A DNA stretch of 64,000 nt, from assembly GCA_033032865.1 (NCBI GenBank), contig JAWHQI010000148.1:825501-889500 (forward strand), in the 5' to 3' direction. The stretch is from Dactylorhiza incarnata (lineage: Eukaryota > Streptophyta > Magnoliopsida > Asparagales > Orchidaceae). The notes beneath the pieces were generated by a model, which saw only the letters and a program-made list of their open reading frames with translations, was not told where the DNA came from and did no database searches. A program made the position numbers and the translations under genes. Shown piece after piece: positions 33,664-45,840 of the stretch. Position 1 is the first letter of the stretch. Every line of letters starts with the position of its first letter.

Positions 33664-35760
33664 CCCATTAGTGTATGCTCCCATAGACTAGATGTATGCT
33701 CCCCCTTAATCTAGTGAATCCTACTCCTTTAATCATTATGATTTATTATTTTATTCTCCCCCTTTTGTTATTAGCAGAAGTGGGTGGAGTGAAACAAAAT
33801 TAGAAGAGAGAAGACAAGCGTTGGGAGATAATTAAGAGATGATTAAGAGTTTTGTTTAGACATAAGGTAATTCGTGATCGAGCTATGGGAGAGAGTAGCA
33901 CAACGGAGAATGGATATGATAAGCGTGAAGGAACACCATTCCATGTTTTTACCAAAGGAATTCTACCACTTGCTTTTCAAAGTAATTTGAAAAGGATACT
34001 ACTTGATGAAAGAAATGCAATATAGTTTGACAAGCACAAGTGAAGAAAAAAAGAACTTTAGAAGTAAGCATGGTAAAAACAACATTGTAAAACTAGTAAT
34101 GCGGAAAGATAAAACAAAATAACAAGTAGTAGTATTTTTGTTATAGTTTGACCATTCAAACAATATTGCTAGTCTCTTCACATTTGAGCTTTAACCTTGA
34201 AAATTTACATAACTAATAGGCAAGCATGATTGAACATATTCAAAAAGATAAGGACTGCAATGTAACTAATTCGTATTTCAATTAAAGAAAATATTGTAGA
34301 AATCATGCATTGCAATCTAGTGCTTTTACTTAAGTTTTTAGAGAATTATGTAATTTTGCATTAGGATCCAATTCTCATGAGTAGAGGATTTATGAAAAAT
34401 AATGATGTGTACATAAGGTGTTTTGATAAAAGTATACAAGTGAAATAATCAAAACACATGACATATGTAATGAAATAGTAACAATAATATTAAGATTGTA
34501 ATCCTATAATTACTTTCACACATCAATTTTAGAATAAAATTTCAAAGCACATTTCATGAGTACAACTACCAAGGTGCTTCGCCCACACAATGCTCATTAA
34601 GACTTATCAGGGAGCGAAGTATTGCTTAGAGGATCACATAAGCATTTTTATAAATTTTTAAGTTTCATGATTCGATGTACAAATAGAAGTGATGACAAAA
34701 AATGTGTTTGCACAAGACACTTTCCAAGGTGCTCAACCTCACAATGCTCATTAAGACTTATCAGGAGGGTGAGTAGTGCTTGGTGGAGTTATCTTTGGCA
34801 TTTTATTTCATATTTTTGTAATTTTGGGCCAAAAGTTCTCCGAATTCACTTGTTTTTGCAAACACTAATAATATTGAAATAACACTTCTATGTGTGCAAG
34901 AAATCTAATGTTTGAGAGATGGTGTAGGTAGGTTAGACATACAACTTAATATGTTAAAACTATTACACTACACAATCATGCAAGACTAAGATTATGAGCA
35001 TATGTAGATTACCAAAATAATTAGTGAATGAATCATTGATTAGCATAAAACATTACTCATACTTAGAGGAAGCTAGGCAATCATACACAAGTTTCTAAAG
35101 ACTATTTCATTGCACATAATTAGATTAAGGTCAAGGCATGGAGATAAAACAATGTTTAGGAAATTTGAAATTAAAATTAGACATTGAATACAACCTTTAA
35201 GTGTATGCCTAATCAATTTTGACCATTTGAAACATAATAACTAAGATGTTTGCTCTTGTGAAGTCATATAGTCAAACCATAATTTTGTAAATATTTAAAA
35301 CACAACAAATGACAAAAGCATATTTTTGAGCATTTTTAGTTATTTAACTATTTTTTGTTTTTTGGAGGAAAATTAACAAAATATTTACAAAAGAATTTTG
35401 AAGCAGAGAAAAAAATTAAAAAAATACCAGAAATAGTTTAGGAAAAACAGAATTTCAATTTGGCCAAAATAGCTAACGCCTGGCGTTAACTACTTAACGC
35501 CCAATCAGAACACTGTTTTTTTTGAGATTTTTGAGATTTTTTCTTTGGAATAGGGAGTATGTATATAGACCTTCTCAGTGTAGAAAATTCAGAGAATTTG
35601 GAGAGGATTAGAAGGCTATTAAGCATATTTTTGGTAGTTTTAAAATGGTTTTTATATTTTTTATTTGTTTTTGACTTTTCTGGTAATGAAAAAGTAATTA
35701 AGATGTAAACACAGATATATATAAGTATATGAATGAATAGGCAGAAAGAGTTTTAATTTT
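33664..35760 (-). other. Noncoding 3' interior of C-minus
   Basis: AT-rich. Several purine-tract-like CTCCCCC/GGGGGAG blocks (33690-33780). From ~33804 it is duplicated at 48812. Paired stretch GAGCATTGTGTGGGCGAAG-like near 34560-34620 and 34730-34790 (CAATGCTCATTAAGACTTATCAG occurs in both). TAACGCCTGGCGTTA palindrome at 35474-35488. No gene recognised. Confidence 0.65.
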
Positions 35761-35769
35761 ATAGAGAGA

Positions 35770-36834
35770 AAAAAGGGGCAAACACCAGGCATTATACCTA
35801 ACAATAGCGTTGACACCACTTTATATAAAAGCCCTAAATCCGAGTTCTTTTCTTATTCTCTTCATTTCAAGCCATTTTCCTCCAGTTTTGCCGACAACCC
35901 CTTCTCAGATCTAGGTAAAATTCATGTTTTTCTTCTTATATTTCTTGGTTAACTCATTTCTCTACCCCTAATTAGTAATCCTTTGAAGTATTGAGGAGTA
36001 AGTTCTATGATGCAATATGAAGTTTTTATGATCACTCATGATGATTTGAGGAATGAGTTTGGATTTGTGGAGAGTGAGAATCGTCTTGATGTGGTGGAGA
36101 AGTATCGGGCCGAGCGTGACTGGACAAAGGTGAATACAGTTTTGCATGAGAAGGAGAGTAGAGAGTAGATTACTGATGTTTCTTCACTTATGGAGGAAGC
36201 ATTCATAATTCAGGACATTTTACGTCACACCATAATGTTGAAGTCCGGAGACACTAAGAAGATCACTGCTCAACTTAGTATTGTTACTTATCATATTATA
36301 CAAGAAGAAGGTTTTGACGTGGCAGATATTTTACTATCACAGATTTGGTGTACATTCAAGTTGAAGGATCCGAGAAGGTCTCGTCTTAACACTCTTCCCT
36401 TAGGTGGACTTATACAACGGGTGGTGATGGAGAAGTATGAATACATAATCAGAAGGAACTATATTAATAATCTTGTCCCAAAGCTTTATTTGACTTCAAC
36501 CATTCGAGTTCCTCGGCCACGAGATATAACATCAACTTCTCGACCACCCCTTTGACAAGGGGTCTCGCTTCGTGAGATGAGTCGAGACCATCAGGAGTCG
36601 TTTGAGGAATTCAGGGAGAACATGACACGGAGTGTGTCATAAATGGAGAGGATAATGCGGTATATGGTCATGGCCTTGAAGTTGAAGCCGACACCAGTTG
36701 AAGAGAGGGAGTGGGATGTTCCCTTGGAGGATCTGCCACGCCACTCGACTCACCGTACTCAAAGTTCAAGGGATCGAGGAAGTTCTAGTACTGAAAGAAC
36801 ATACTCTATTAGTGAGAGTAGAGAGTTTTAGGGA
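35770..36834 (+). pseudogene. Antisense gene relic in C-minus (deleted copy)
   Basis: Runs opposite to the retrotransposon. TTATATAAAA at 35821-35830, a 5' untranslated exon ending in CTAG before GTAAAA (35915), then the intron start. A deletion of ~612 bp relative to the copy at 50820-52460 joins intron sequence to codon ~89 of the protein at ~35993, removing the splice acceptor and the N-terminus. Downstream coding frame is kept (NEFGFVESENRLDVVEKY, HTIMLKSGDTKKI, RSTRLNTLPLGGLIQ-like) with stops at ~36166, 36553 and 36640. Family resemblance: N-terminal half of the intact copy has the REFYYNL phrase of plant 'putative plant transposon protein' sequences. Function unknown; broken. Confidence 0.6.
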
Positions 36835-37835
36835 GTTTCTTTTTTATGTAATAATAGTAATTTTATCATTTAGATAATTAAGTCTAACACCTGGCATTAA
36901 CACTTGCGCCCAGCGTTAACAGTTATCATGATTTTTATCTTTTTCTTATTTTTATCTACTGTGTGTACTGTGTTTTGGCTTTGTTCAGGTTTTCATAATT
37001 ATGATTTTACTGCTTTAATAGATTTCCATATAATCTTTGGTGGATATAATCATGTTACATCATCTTTATAAGGATAAAAGAAATTCATCACAGCTTATTT
37101 TAAAAACTGTATTAGCATATCAATTTTAGTATTCAAGTTATTTAATGAATGTCATTGATGAGATAAGAGGTATTGATAAGTATTGATATGACTTTTTGTT
37201 TTTATTTTTAAACATGAATTTATAAACTTCTTGAAAAGCAAGATAATGACAATTTCCCCTTTTTCGGTTATTGCAAGAGCCCGCATGAGTCTATAATTAA
37301 TTTGATCTTTGCTAGGCTTTAGTCGGACTTAGCAGTTTAGAGTGGATCTTGGACTTCCCGAGGTCTACCTTATGAAGCGTTCGCACCGGTACTAGGAGAT
37401 GTGATGGGGTGACATCCCAAATGTCCCTTTCTCAAGATATTTAAGTATTATTGGTTGCTACCCATACTAAATATTTAAAATTTATAGACTCAAAATTTTG
37501 AAAGAGAAAAAAGTGAAATTCATGATTTTATTAATTTAGATAAATATCTCATAACAAATTTAGAATTTGATTTATATGGATAATATAAGATATTTATAGC
37601 CAATGAATATAAGAAAGATAGATAGGTCATCAAAATAAAATATGACTTTTGATCAATTTGATTTATAAACGTATTAAGCTTTAAGGGATAAAATCATATT
37701 TCTAATAATATATAGGATGACCATGACATGATAGCTTAAAAAAATAAGAAAACAAAAAGACATTAAAACATATCATGAAGTAGAAGTTTGTATATTTCAT
37801 TTTGAAAAGATTTTACTTCATGCATTTGTTGATAC
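36835..37835 (-). other. Noncoding interior of C-minus between gag and antisense gene
   Basis: TAACACC/GGCATTAAC and GCGCCCAGCGTTAAC motif copies at 36884-36920, then AT-rich DNA. 37280-37500 (GACATCCCAAATGTCCC, CACCGGTACTAGGAGATG) is the conserved block shared with C-plus at 4870-5100. No pol. Confidence 0.65.
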
Positions 37836-39183
37836 TTAATGAATAAGAGATTTAATTATCAAAAGGGAACCAAGAGTAACGGTTCCTTTGGGTACCCAAA
37901 TATAGCGAGATGATTTTTGGGGAGATAAGTAGGAATGAACCCTTTCAAGTGGAGTTAATATTTCATTTTTAATTTTGGGTCTCCACTCAAACTTAGGTTT
38001 AGTATTATAATTATGCAACAAATTTCCATATTCATTAAGCTTAGGTTTAAAAAAATAATGACTTTTGAAACTATTTTTCATAGGAAATTTTTGCACATTT
38101 GAATTTAATTTGGGAGATTCATATTTTTTTAAATAATAGTAATTTGGATTTTGATTTACAAAAACTTTGTGGTTCTTACTCCTATTATTAGGCTTAGTCA
38201 AGATATTCATTTTCATATTCAACTTGTTTTTAGATATTGCTTGATATTGTGAATTTGTGTGTTGAGAATTCTCATTCATTATTTTCATAGGCAAGTTGAT
38301 TTTTGATTTTAATTCATCATTTTTTATCATAAGATTATGTCTAGCTTTATTGTAAGCAATTGTGCTATTTTTAAGAGTGGAAACAATAAAAAAGTCAATA
38401 TGAGTTTGATAGTTATTTCCAAATTCCTCAAATGTTTCATCCATCTCCTTGATTTCAATTTTATAACTTTGGCATTTAACACAATCACTTTTCAAAGTTG
38501 AATTTTCTAAAGACAATTTTTCATTATGTTCTTTTACAAAAAGAAGTTCCTTTTCAAGTTCCTTGAATTTTTCTTTTAAATCATTAAATTCTATACAAGG
38601 TGTAATATTTTCAATTAAAGAGTCATGGGTAAAACTAGATAAATTTGAATTTGATTCTACATTAATTTTTTGCTTTTATACCTTTATTTTCTAAGCGCAA
38701 TTTGCAATTAGCATTTTTCAATTTTTTAATTTTGCTCTTTGTAATTTGTAGCAATTGTAAATTAGAAATAGAATAACAAACAATACATGATTTTGATTTC
38801 CTCACAGTGCTATTGAATGCGGTGAGATGTGAGCATACAGTTCCCTTGTTGTCTTCTAAGCCTTCCTCCTTTATAGATGAATTTTCATCTTCATTTTCTC
38901 TTGATAAATTGCTCTCTTTGTCTAAGTCAATTTCCATGATTTCCATGGTTTTGCTACGAGAGAGATATCCTTGAATAATGGTGGATGCTTGTATGGCCTT
39001 CTCCTCCCATATTTGTTCCATACCTGTGAGAGGAAGATCACACATTTCTTCAAGAAATTTCCATACTTTGTATGCACTAGAAAAATAATATATCATTTTG
39101 AAAATTTCTTGAGACAAGGCACACAAAATACTATTCAAAGCCTTTGCATTTAGGTGACGTTCTTTTTTATTTGTTTCATCCAC
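37836..39183 (-). pseudogene. gag: Copia-type gag of C-minus (two frames)
   Basis: N-terminal piece (39183-38662) carries LNAKALNSILCALSQEIF and SSAYKVWKFLEEM, the copia gag core, and an acidic segment. C-terminal piece (38516-37836) is Lys/Asn-rich with coiled-coil character and ends IWVPKGTVTLG, the phrase that precedes protease/integrase in SIRE-like copia polyproteins. The two are in different frames, so there is at least one frameshift between 38516 and 38662, and the natural start upstream (to ~39340) is also broken. No zinc knuckle and no pol follow. Would encode capsid if intact. Confidence 0.75.
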
Positions 39184-39385
39184 TGGTCTTATAATTGCTA
39201 TATTCCATGCTTTGATAAAGTTTTAATAAACTTTTCCATTAAAAATTTCCACCCTTTATAATTTCTCCCTTCGAATAAAGGTGGTGCAAGAGATTTTTCT
39301 TCAACATAAAAATTCTGCCCACTAGTAAAAGCTAGATCATGAGACACCATTCTTCCCAGTTGTTAAGCCGATTTGGAATAACCTA

Positions 39386-39397
39386 CCTCTGATACCA
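39386..39397 (-). promoter_or_regulatory. Primer-binding site of C-minus
   Basis: TGGTATCAGAGG on the minus strand, 2 bp inside the 5' LTR. Confidence 0.92.
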
Positions 39398-39399
39398 CT

Positions 39400-40570
39400 T
39401 GTTGGATCTTGAGGCGCCCTTAGAGGGGGGGGGGGGGTGAAAAAGGGTTTTTGAAAACTTTAAGTTTTTATTATAGAAAGCTATTGATATTTTATTTGAA
39501 TAAGAGTGAATAAAAACACAGAGTAGTAAATCAATTTTATTAACTAGAAAAAGACATGATTATCATTAATAAAATTTGGTTGCAAAATCTGTTTTCTATC
39601 ACGCTAGAAATCCAAGGCGAAATATGAAATACTCTTTTTGTTTTCTATACCAACCCTTCTCATTAAAAACCGGTTGGCTTTAGCCGATCTCCCCCTAGAT
39701 ACGGCCTCAAGCCGCTCTAGCCCTTCTATCCCCAGAAAGTCCTCGAGCACCCCCTAGATCCACTCCCTAGACCCAGTCGCCAACACAAGGCGAATTCCTC
39801 CCTAAGTCCTACCCAGACCTAGTCGCCAACACGAGGCAAATTCATGAACCAATTATAAAGACAAATACAAAAGACAAATATAAAAACTCTCTATGAGGTA
39901 ATCTGAAAGAGACGATGAAGAATTTCTAAAGAACGTTGAAGTCCAAGCGTGCATTCATCGCATTGAGTTAGCGTGTTGATCCAAGCCTCCTTTGATTCCT
40001 CCTTTTGAAATTGAGTGGGAGATCCTTTATGGTCTGGAAATACGACCCTCAGAAATAATTCAGAGTGCTGGAATATAGCTCCTTGGCATTAATAGTTAAG
40101 GAAGATGAAATCCATCTATTTATAGGACTGGAAGCTAACACCAACATTAAGGCTAACGCCTGGCGTTGACCTAGTATAGAAATGTTTTGATGGCTCGGAT
40201 CTTCAAAATAGGAAGGAGATACTGCACTTTAGGAAACATTCATTTTAGGCAACCTTAACGCTGGCGTTGAGGCTAACGCTGGCGTTAGGTCAGATTATTC
40301 CTAAAGTGCTCCTTCAATCACGATAACTTCCCTACTTGCCACATTTGTCTTGGTGGGAACGGGAGTCAACGTCGATATTAAGCACCGATGCTTGGCGTTA
40401 ATCATCATTCCATTTTTTCAGCTTGTGGGCAGGTCCAGACCAATACTGTAGCATCCTAGTGTCATATCTGTTCAAGCCTGCATGCTAAAAACACAATGCC
40501 AACCATGATCAAATACAAACAGGATTTGTTATTCTCAAATCAAAGGGATGCGAAAAACCATGTTCCAACA
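39400..40570 (-). repeat. 5' LTR of C-minus
   Basis: 1,171 bp. TATA box (minus) at 40117-40124. Motif copies GCTAACGCCTGGCGTTG (~40153), TTAACGCTGGCGTTGAGG and CTAACGCTGGCGTTAGG (40255-40290) and others to 40402 lie upstream of it. A 13-base G run at 39425-39437 could be miscounted. Confidence 0.92.
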
Positions 40571-40575
40571 GTGCA

Positions 40576-41850
40576 AATTCTCCAATTACGGTGGTAGCTC
40601 CAACCGATAAGTTAAGGGGACGATCCGCTCCAGGATAGTATAAGGCACCATATAACGAGGGCTAAGCTTCTTCCTTCCCTGGGCACGAGATACGCCATGC
40701 ATTGGTCTGATCTTCAAGAAAACCTTATATCCTACGTGAAACTCTACCATCCGGTGTCTCGCATCATAGTACTTTGCCTGCCGGCTCTGTGCCTCGAGCA
40801 TACGATCCCAAATCAGCCGAATCATCGCATCTTTATCATCAATGTATTCCGCCCCCAGTGCCTTCAGATCTTCATCCTTTATCCAAGATAGAGGCATATT
40901 GTACCTCCTTCTGTATAGTGCCTGATAAGGAGCCGCGTTGATGGTTTCTTGATGACTATTATTGTAGGAAAACTCCACGAAAGGTAGAAGTCTCTCCCAC
41001 GGCTCTCCCCGATCCAAGACACATAGCCGCAACAGGTCCTTCATCGTCCTGATAGTCCTCTCTGACTGGCTGTCGGTCTGAGGATGGAAGGTTGTGCTGA
41101 AAGTTAACCGAGAGCCCAAATATGCCTGTACTACCCTCCACTCCTTGGAGGTAAAATGACCATCTCGATTTGAAACGATAGTTTTGGGCACCTGTGATAT
41201 CGGACAAACTGCTCCAGAAAGAGGAACACCAAAACATCGACATGTGTATCTTTCCTGATCGGAATGAACCTGGAGACCTTCGTCAACCGATCTACAATCA
41301 CCCATACAGAGTCACTCCCGGAGCGGGAGTGAGGTAGACCATGTATAAAATCCATGGAGATATCTTCAAACTTCCACTCAGGAATAGGCAATGAATGTAA
41401 CAAACCACCGTCGCTCTTACACTCTGTCTTCACTTTCTGGCATACCTCGCAATGCATGATAAAATGAGTGACATCCCTCTTCATTCCTAGCCAAAACATT
41501 GTCTTTCGCAGATAAGTATACATCTTGATGATCCCGGGATGCACCGAGTACTTGGTGGAGTGAGCCTCTCTCAGTATATCTTCCCGGATTCCTCCTCCTG
41601 TGGATATATACTCTACCGTGAAAGTGAACGAGGTCCTCCCGCAGTGTGTACTCTCTATAGAACCAGTCTCCACTGCTCGAAATATAGGGTCCAGAGCAGC
41701 ATCCTTCCATTGCTCGGCTCGGATGCGATAACATATATCACAAACAATGCTCATAGTGGCCAGGTACTCAGTGTATGCCTCTGGATCGGTGCTATATACA
41801 AGCATAATCTGCATCTCCTCGAGCATCTTAGGCAACTCCATGACCATCAA
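40576..41850 (-). pseudogene. Integrase of chromovirus G (copy 1)
   Basis: Minus strand, in two main frames. 41850-41131 has RNase-H/integrase linker and the integrase zinc domain (HSTKYSVHPGIIKMYTYLRK...HCEVCQKVK: His-His-Cys-Cys) and first core Asp (FEDISMDFIHGLPHS). 41305-40586 has the second Asp (VSNRDGHFTSKEW), the catalytic Glu region (HPQTDSQSERTIRTMKDLLR), and the GPY-type end (YMVPYTILERI). A frame change near 41200 separates them. It would join viral cDNA to chromosome, but is broken, and is cut from its chromodomain by C-minus. Confidence 0.82.
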
Positions 41851-43100
41851 TCGGGACTCCTAGCTAGATGTGGGTGCCCTTTGGCTTAACGCATCGTCCA
41901 CCAAGTTTGCCTTCCCTGGGTGATAGTTTAGTGTATACTCATAATCGCACAAGAAATCAATCCACCTCCGCTGCCTCAGATTCAAATCCTTTTGTGTGTG
42001 TGTATATATTTGAGGTTCTTATGATCAGAAAATATCTCGCAGTGGATGACATATAGATAATGCCTCTAGATCTTCAAGGTGAAGAACACTGCTCCCAACT
42101 CCAGGTCATGCACCGTATAGTTTGCTTCGTGCTTCTTTAGCTGCCTAGAAGCATAAGAAATTACATGCTCGTGCTGCATCAGTACAATACCCATCCTCTG
42201 GTATGAAGCATTTGTATAAATCTAGAATCCTTCCTTCCCAGATGGAAGGGCAAGGATCGTGGCTGAGGTGAGGCGACCCTTCAGCTCCTGGAATGCGACC
42301 TCACACTTGGGTGACCATACAAAAGGAACATCCTTCTTGGTCAGAGTGGTGAGGGTAAGAGCGATCTTCGAGAATCCCTCGACAAACTTGCGTTAGTAAC
42401 CAACAAGGCCTAAGAAACTTCGCATATCCATTGCCGACTTCAAAGGCTGTCATTCCCTTACTGCTCGTACCTTGGCAGGGTCCACTGCTAAACCTGCTCC
42501 ACTGATGACATGGCTCAGGAAAGCAACTTCCCGGAGCCAGAACTGGCACTTACTAAACTTTGCAAACAAGTTGTGCTCCCACATCTTCCCCATAACAACT
42601 GTTAAATGATGTGCATGATCCTCCTCGATCCTTGAGTAGACCAGAATGTCATCAATAAATACTATCACGAAGACATCAAGGTATAGTTTGAATACTCTAT
42701 TCATCAAGCTCATGAATGCGGCGGGGGCATTCGTGAGTTCGAATGGTATGACAGTAAATTCATATAGACCATATCTCGAACTAAAGCCGGTCTTCGGGAT
42801 ATCCTCCTCCTGGATCCGCAACTGATAATAACCCGAGCACAAATCAAGTTTCGAGAACCAGTGTGCTCCTTCAAGCTGATAAAAGAGCTCGTCAAATCTT
42901 GGGTAGTGGATAAGTGTTCCGGACCGTCAATCGATTGAGCTCTCCGTAATCTATACATAGCCGGAGTGAACCATCCTTCTTCTTCACAAATAGAACTGGG
43001 CTCCCATTGGTGATGAACTGGGGCAGACGAACCCCAAATTTACTAACTCTTGAAGCTGCATCTGAAACTCTGCAAGCTCCTATGGTGCCATCCTATATGG
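41851..43100 (-). pseudogene. Reverse transcriptase/RNase H of G (copy 1)
   Basis: Minus strand. 42842-42450 reads [28 protein letters not shown] and the catalytic [10 protein letters not shown], then [17 protein letters not shown]. The conserved [12 protein letters not shown] block reads [12 protein letters not shown] (Gly replaced by Glu). RNase H text ([36 protein letters not shown]) follows in 42300-41900 with several stops. Decayed gypsy polymerase; nonfunctional. Confidence 0.8.
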
Positions 43101-43235
43101 AGCCCTAGAGACGGGCCTAGCTCCCGATATCAGTTGGATCCGGAAATCCACCTCTCGATGTGGGGTTAGTGCGCCCAGCTTGTCCGGAAAGACATCAGAA
43201 AAGTCCCGAACCACCGGTACTTCAGCAATGCTGAT

Positions 43236-43847
43236 CTATATCTCCTTAATCTCAAAGCAGGCCATATAAACCTTATCGCCCTGCTGGTGGGTTTTGACAG
43301 CCTGAATAGATGATAATAAAAGATGGGTGGTGGGTCTAATACCTTCGATCACTACTTCAGAATCTTCATGCCTCAATACAATTTTCTTCGTCGGGCAATC
43401 GATCTTAGCATGGTTCCAATGAAACCAATTCATGCCCAGGATCAGATCAAAATCTACCATCTTCAAAAGCATCGTTGGTGCTTCAAATAGCTTTCCTCCG
43501 ATCTCTACATTCATGTGGTACTTGACGCACGATGCTATCTCCAACTCATCCGAAATTCGCACCTTCCTATGGATACCTTCGAAGTGCTGCACTTGGTCCA
43601 GATCATCTACGAATTCCTCTAAGATGAATGAGGGCGAGGAACCTGTATCGAACAAGGTGTATGCGGGTTTGCCGCAGACAAGTACTCTACCTGTGATGAC
43701 CTCCTCAGGGTTCTGGGGCTCTGCGAGATCCAGTGCATACATCTGCTCCGACCGTCGGTCTCTACCATGAGGTCCTTGGACTCGACCCTGCTGTGCTGGA
43801 GGGGCTGCTGGAGGAACCATGGGGCAATTTGGAGCATTCCCTTGCAA
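43236..43847 (-). pseudogene. Aspartic protease region of G (copy 1)
   Basis: 203-codon minus frame following the gag linker. Protease signature YTLFDTGSSPSF with catalytic Asp-Thr-Gly at about residues 66-68 and flap/second motif DLILGMNWFHWNHAKIDC, as in chromoviruses. Would cleave the gag-pol polyprotein. The frame is open, but gag before it and RT after it are broken. 43100-43235 links to RT and is stop-rich. Confidence 0.82.
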
Positions 43848-44820
43848 CTGAGGGCAAAAGTGCTGAATATGGCCCGACTGATGGAAATGGAAACAACCCT
43901 CCCTGAAAGGCTCTCTGGGTTGCTGATACGGCTGGGCCTGCTGATGTGGGGGAAATCTTAACTGTTGGGCCGACTGCTCCGTCCAGACGTCTTGACGAAA
44001 ATGCCCACCACCTCATCTCTGATTTTCTCCTCTGCCTCCGGCACTCTGCCTCCGGCACTCTGCCTCCTCCTAAAACTGGGTCCCGCTTCCATCACACTCT
44101 CTGCGGGTCTCTTAGCACCAGCCTGGACCCCCAAGTGGTCCGCCTCTAATTTATTTGCCATATTTATGATTTGTGCAAGGCTCGAATCAACGATGAATAG
44201 AAGAGCCTGCCTAAGGGGGTCTCTCAAACCCCTGTAAAACCTCTTGGCGTACCCCCGATCATTCAAGGCATATGTGCCCGCGAATCTAGCAAGATGCAAA
44301 AACTCTCGCTGATATTCCAATACTGACCTAGATCCCTGCTTCAGCTGCAGGAACCTCTCCTCAAGATCATCACGCGCCGTGGGAGGAACAAAATGCTCCA
44401 GAAATGTGTCCGAGAACTCATCCCAGCAGATGTCAGTATAGGTGTGTCCCTCAAAAGTAGAGCCCATGAGGGACTTCCACCATCTCTTGGCATGTTATTC
44501 CAATGAAAAGACTGCCAAGGTAACTGCCATGATGACAGGGCATCGGATTCTGACCATCATCTCCTGCACTGTGTCAAGCTACTACTCCATACGAACTGTA
44601 GGCTCAGTCTAATGAAAGGTAAGCGGGGAAAGACCTCGAAAGGCACTCAACCAGTTTGACCCCTGATTTGGTTGCTGTACCGAAGCCTACTGGGATTTAA
44701 AAGCATCCAAAATTGTAGTCAAGGTTTGACCCTGCTCAGACTGTTGAAAGGGAGTAGCATCCGAAGGAAGGGGAACACTACTTACTGGCTCAGAATGCGC
44801 CAGAATCTATACATAAGGAT
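43848..44820 (-). pseudogene. Gag of G (copy 1)
   Basis: 44467-43958 is the open part: Retrotrans_gag-type text (WDEFSDTFLEHFVPPTARDD, GSRSVLEYQREFLHLARF, YAKRFYRGLRDPLR). Upstream the frame (RWWKSLMGSTFEG back to ~44800) has stops. A zinc-knuckle relic at ~43855-43900 reads C-x2-F-x4-H-x4-C: the second Cys codon is Phe in both copies of G. Capsid gene of the chromovirus; nonfunctional. Confidence 0.78.
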
Positions 44821-45000
44821 ACGAGTTTTGGATTAGGTTGGTAATTTATAGGAAATGGTAAACAACTTAATGTGAATCACACATGGGCACACCAATATTT
44901 CCGCTATTTCAGTTTGTCCTCAAATTGAATCAATGATAGGGGTGACCCAGTGGTTTAATGGACTTCTTTATCTCAGGATCGATTGCAAGCTGATACCATT
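44821..45000 (-). promoter_or_regulatory. Leader and primer-binding site of G
   Basis: On the minus strand AAATGGTATCAGCTTGC (44984-45000) abuts the LTR end GGGTCTTACA. This resembles the tRNA-Met-type site (TGGTATCAGAGC) with a change after position 9. Confidence 0.7.
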
Positions 45001-45240
45001 TGTAAGACCCCCCTCCCGGAACACAAGACACGACTGAGGGGAGTCCTATGCCCAGAACATCTGCCTTGCGGAAGCGCCAGTGCACGGTCTAGCCTCTTCC
45101 ACGAGATGCCTATCCTGCCGGCTATTCTCAAATATCACATGCCAACCCATCAATAATTTATACAGAAGACCACAATTCCACAAAAAGCATAAAGTCCACA
45201 ATTTATATAAAATGAAAACAGGAAACCACGTGGTCTCCTG
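45001..45240 (-). repeat. 5' LTR fragment of G
   Basis: Starts TGTAAGACCC on the plus strand (LTR end GGGTCTTACA). Only ~240 bp remain before unrelated sequence. No overlap can be checked with the 3' LTR remnant because that one lacks this end. Confidence 0.65.
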
Positions 45241-45840
45241 AAAATGTCAGAGTACAAAGGACTTGACATCTGGGATTCGCTGCCGCCCATGACAGTCGTC
45301 TCCAAGCGTTACCATATTTCTTTATACATGATGGTGACATTCAAGTTGATTGAGAAGGTGCGACATGGAGACAATTTGAGCTACCAAGTCCGCAAAGTTG
45401 GTTCAGGACATGTTTAGCTCGTTGTTCATGCCGATGCTGCAAAGGACGTGTTGGAGGCTAGTACCTCAGCTGGGACAAGTAGGCAACTCCCTGATGTGCC
45501 CCACTCCGCCTCTCCTACTGCTCAATGGTACGCCCCATGGCACAACATCGAGCAGCAATATCCTGAGTTTTACGATAAGTTCGTGCACATGGAGGATGCT
45601 ATGGCCATGCAGTATGAACTTTCTTTGCGGATTGGTGCACGTTTGGGAGTTGGCCTCCTGCTGTCCCTGCCCGGGCTTCTACATTGCAATCTCGGCGGAT
45701 GCGTACTCCTCCTCCTCCTCCTTCGCAGTCTCCTCCTCTATCTCCCCAATGATTGCTTAGTTACTTCTTCCAGCGCCTTGTTGTTTTTAGTAGTTTTGTT
45801 TCTTTTAAATATCTGGGGTGCTCTATTAGTTTGACTCTGT
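45241..45840 (+). pseudogene. Degenerate 3' ORF of an Athila-type element (F)
   Basis: Plus-strand reading through one TAG (~45414) gives KLIEKVRHGDNLSYQVRKVG, then HADAAKDVLEASTSAGTSRQ, ending with a Leu-rich hydrophobic stretch (45650-45830). Position directly upstream of the 3' region of F suggests the second ORF found after pol in some Athila elements (often called env-like), but similarity is my inference. The hydrophobic end could be a membrane segment or chance. Confidence 0.4.

Larger units (their letters stand above)
30786..40570 (-). mobile_element. C-minus: complete non-autonomous copia-type element with antisense gene
   Basis: 9,785 bp including one nested solo LTR. LTRs 30786-31951 and 39400-40570, TGGTATCAGAGG primer site, polypurine tract, gag but no protease, reverse transcriptase or integrase, and on the opposite strand an intron-containing gene relic. 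LTRs differ at many sites and by small indels, so it is much older than the Athila insertion. Best described as a gag-only (TR-GAG-like) derivative that must be mobilised in trans. Confidence 0.88.

Noticed and set aside
45448..45834. Leu-rich membrane protein gene
   Set aside because: No ATG start, frame continues upstream through a stop; sits in an Athila-type 3' region, so treated as a degenerate element ORF.
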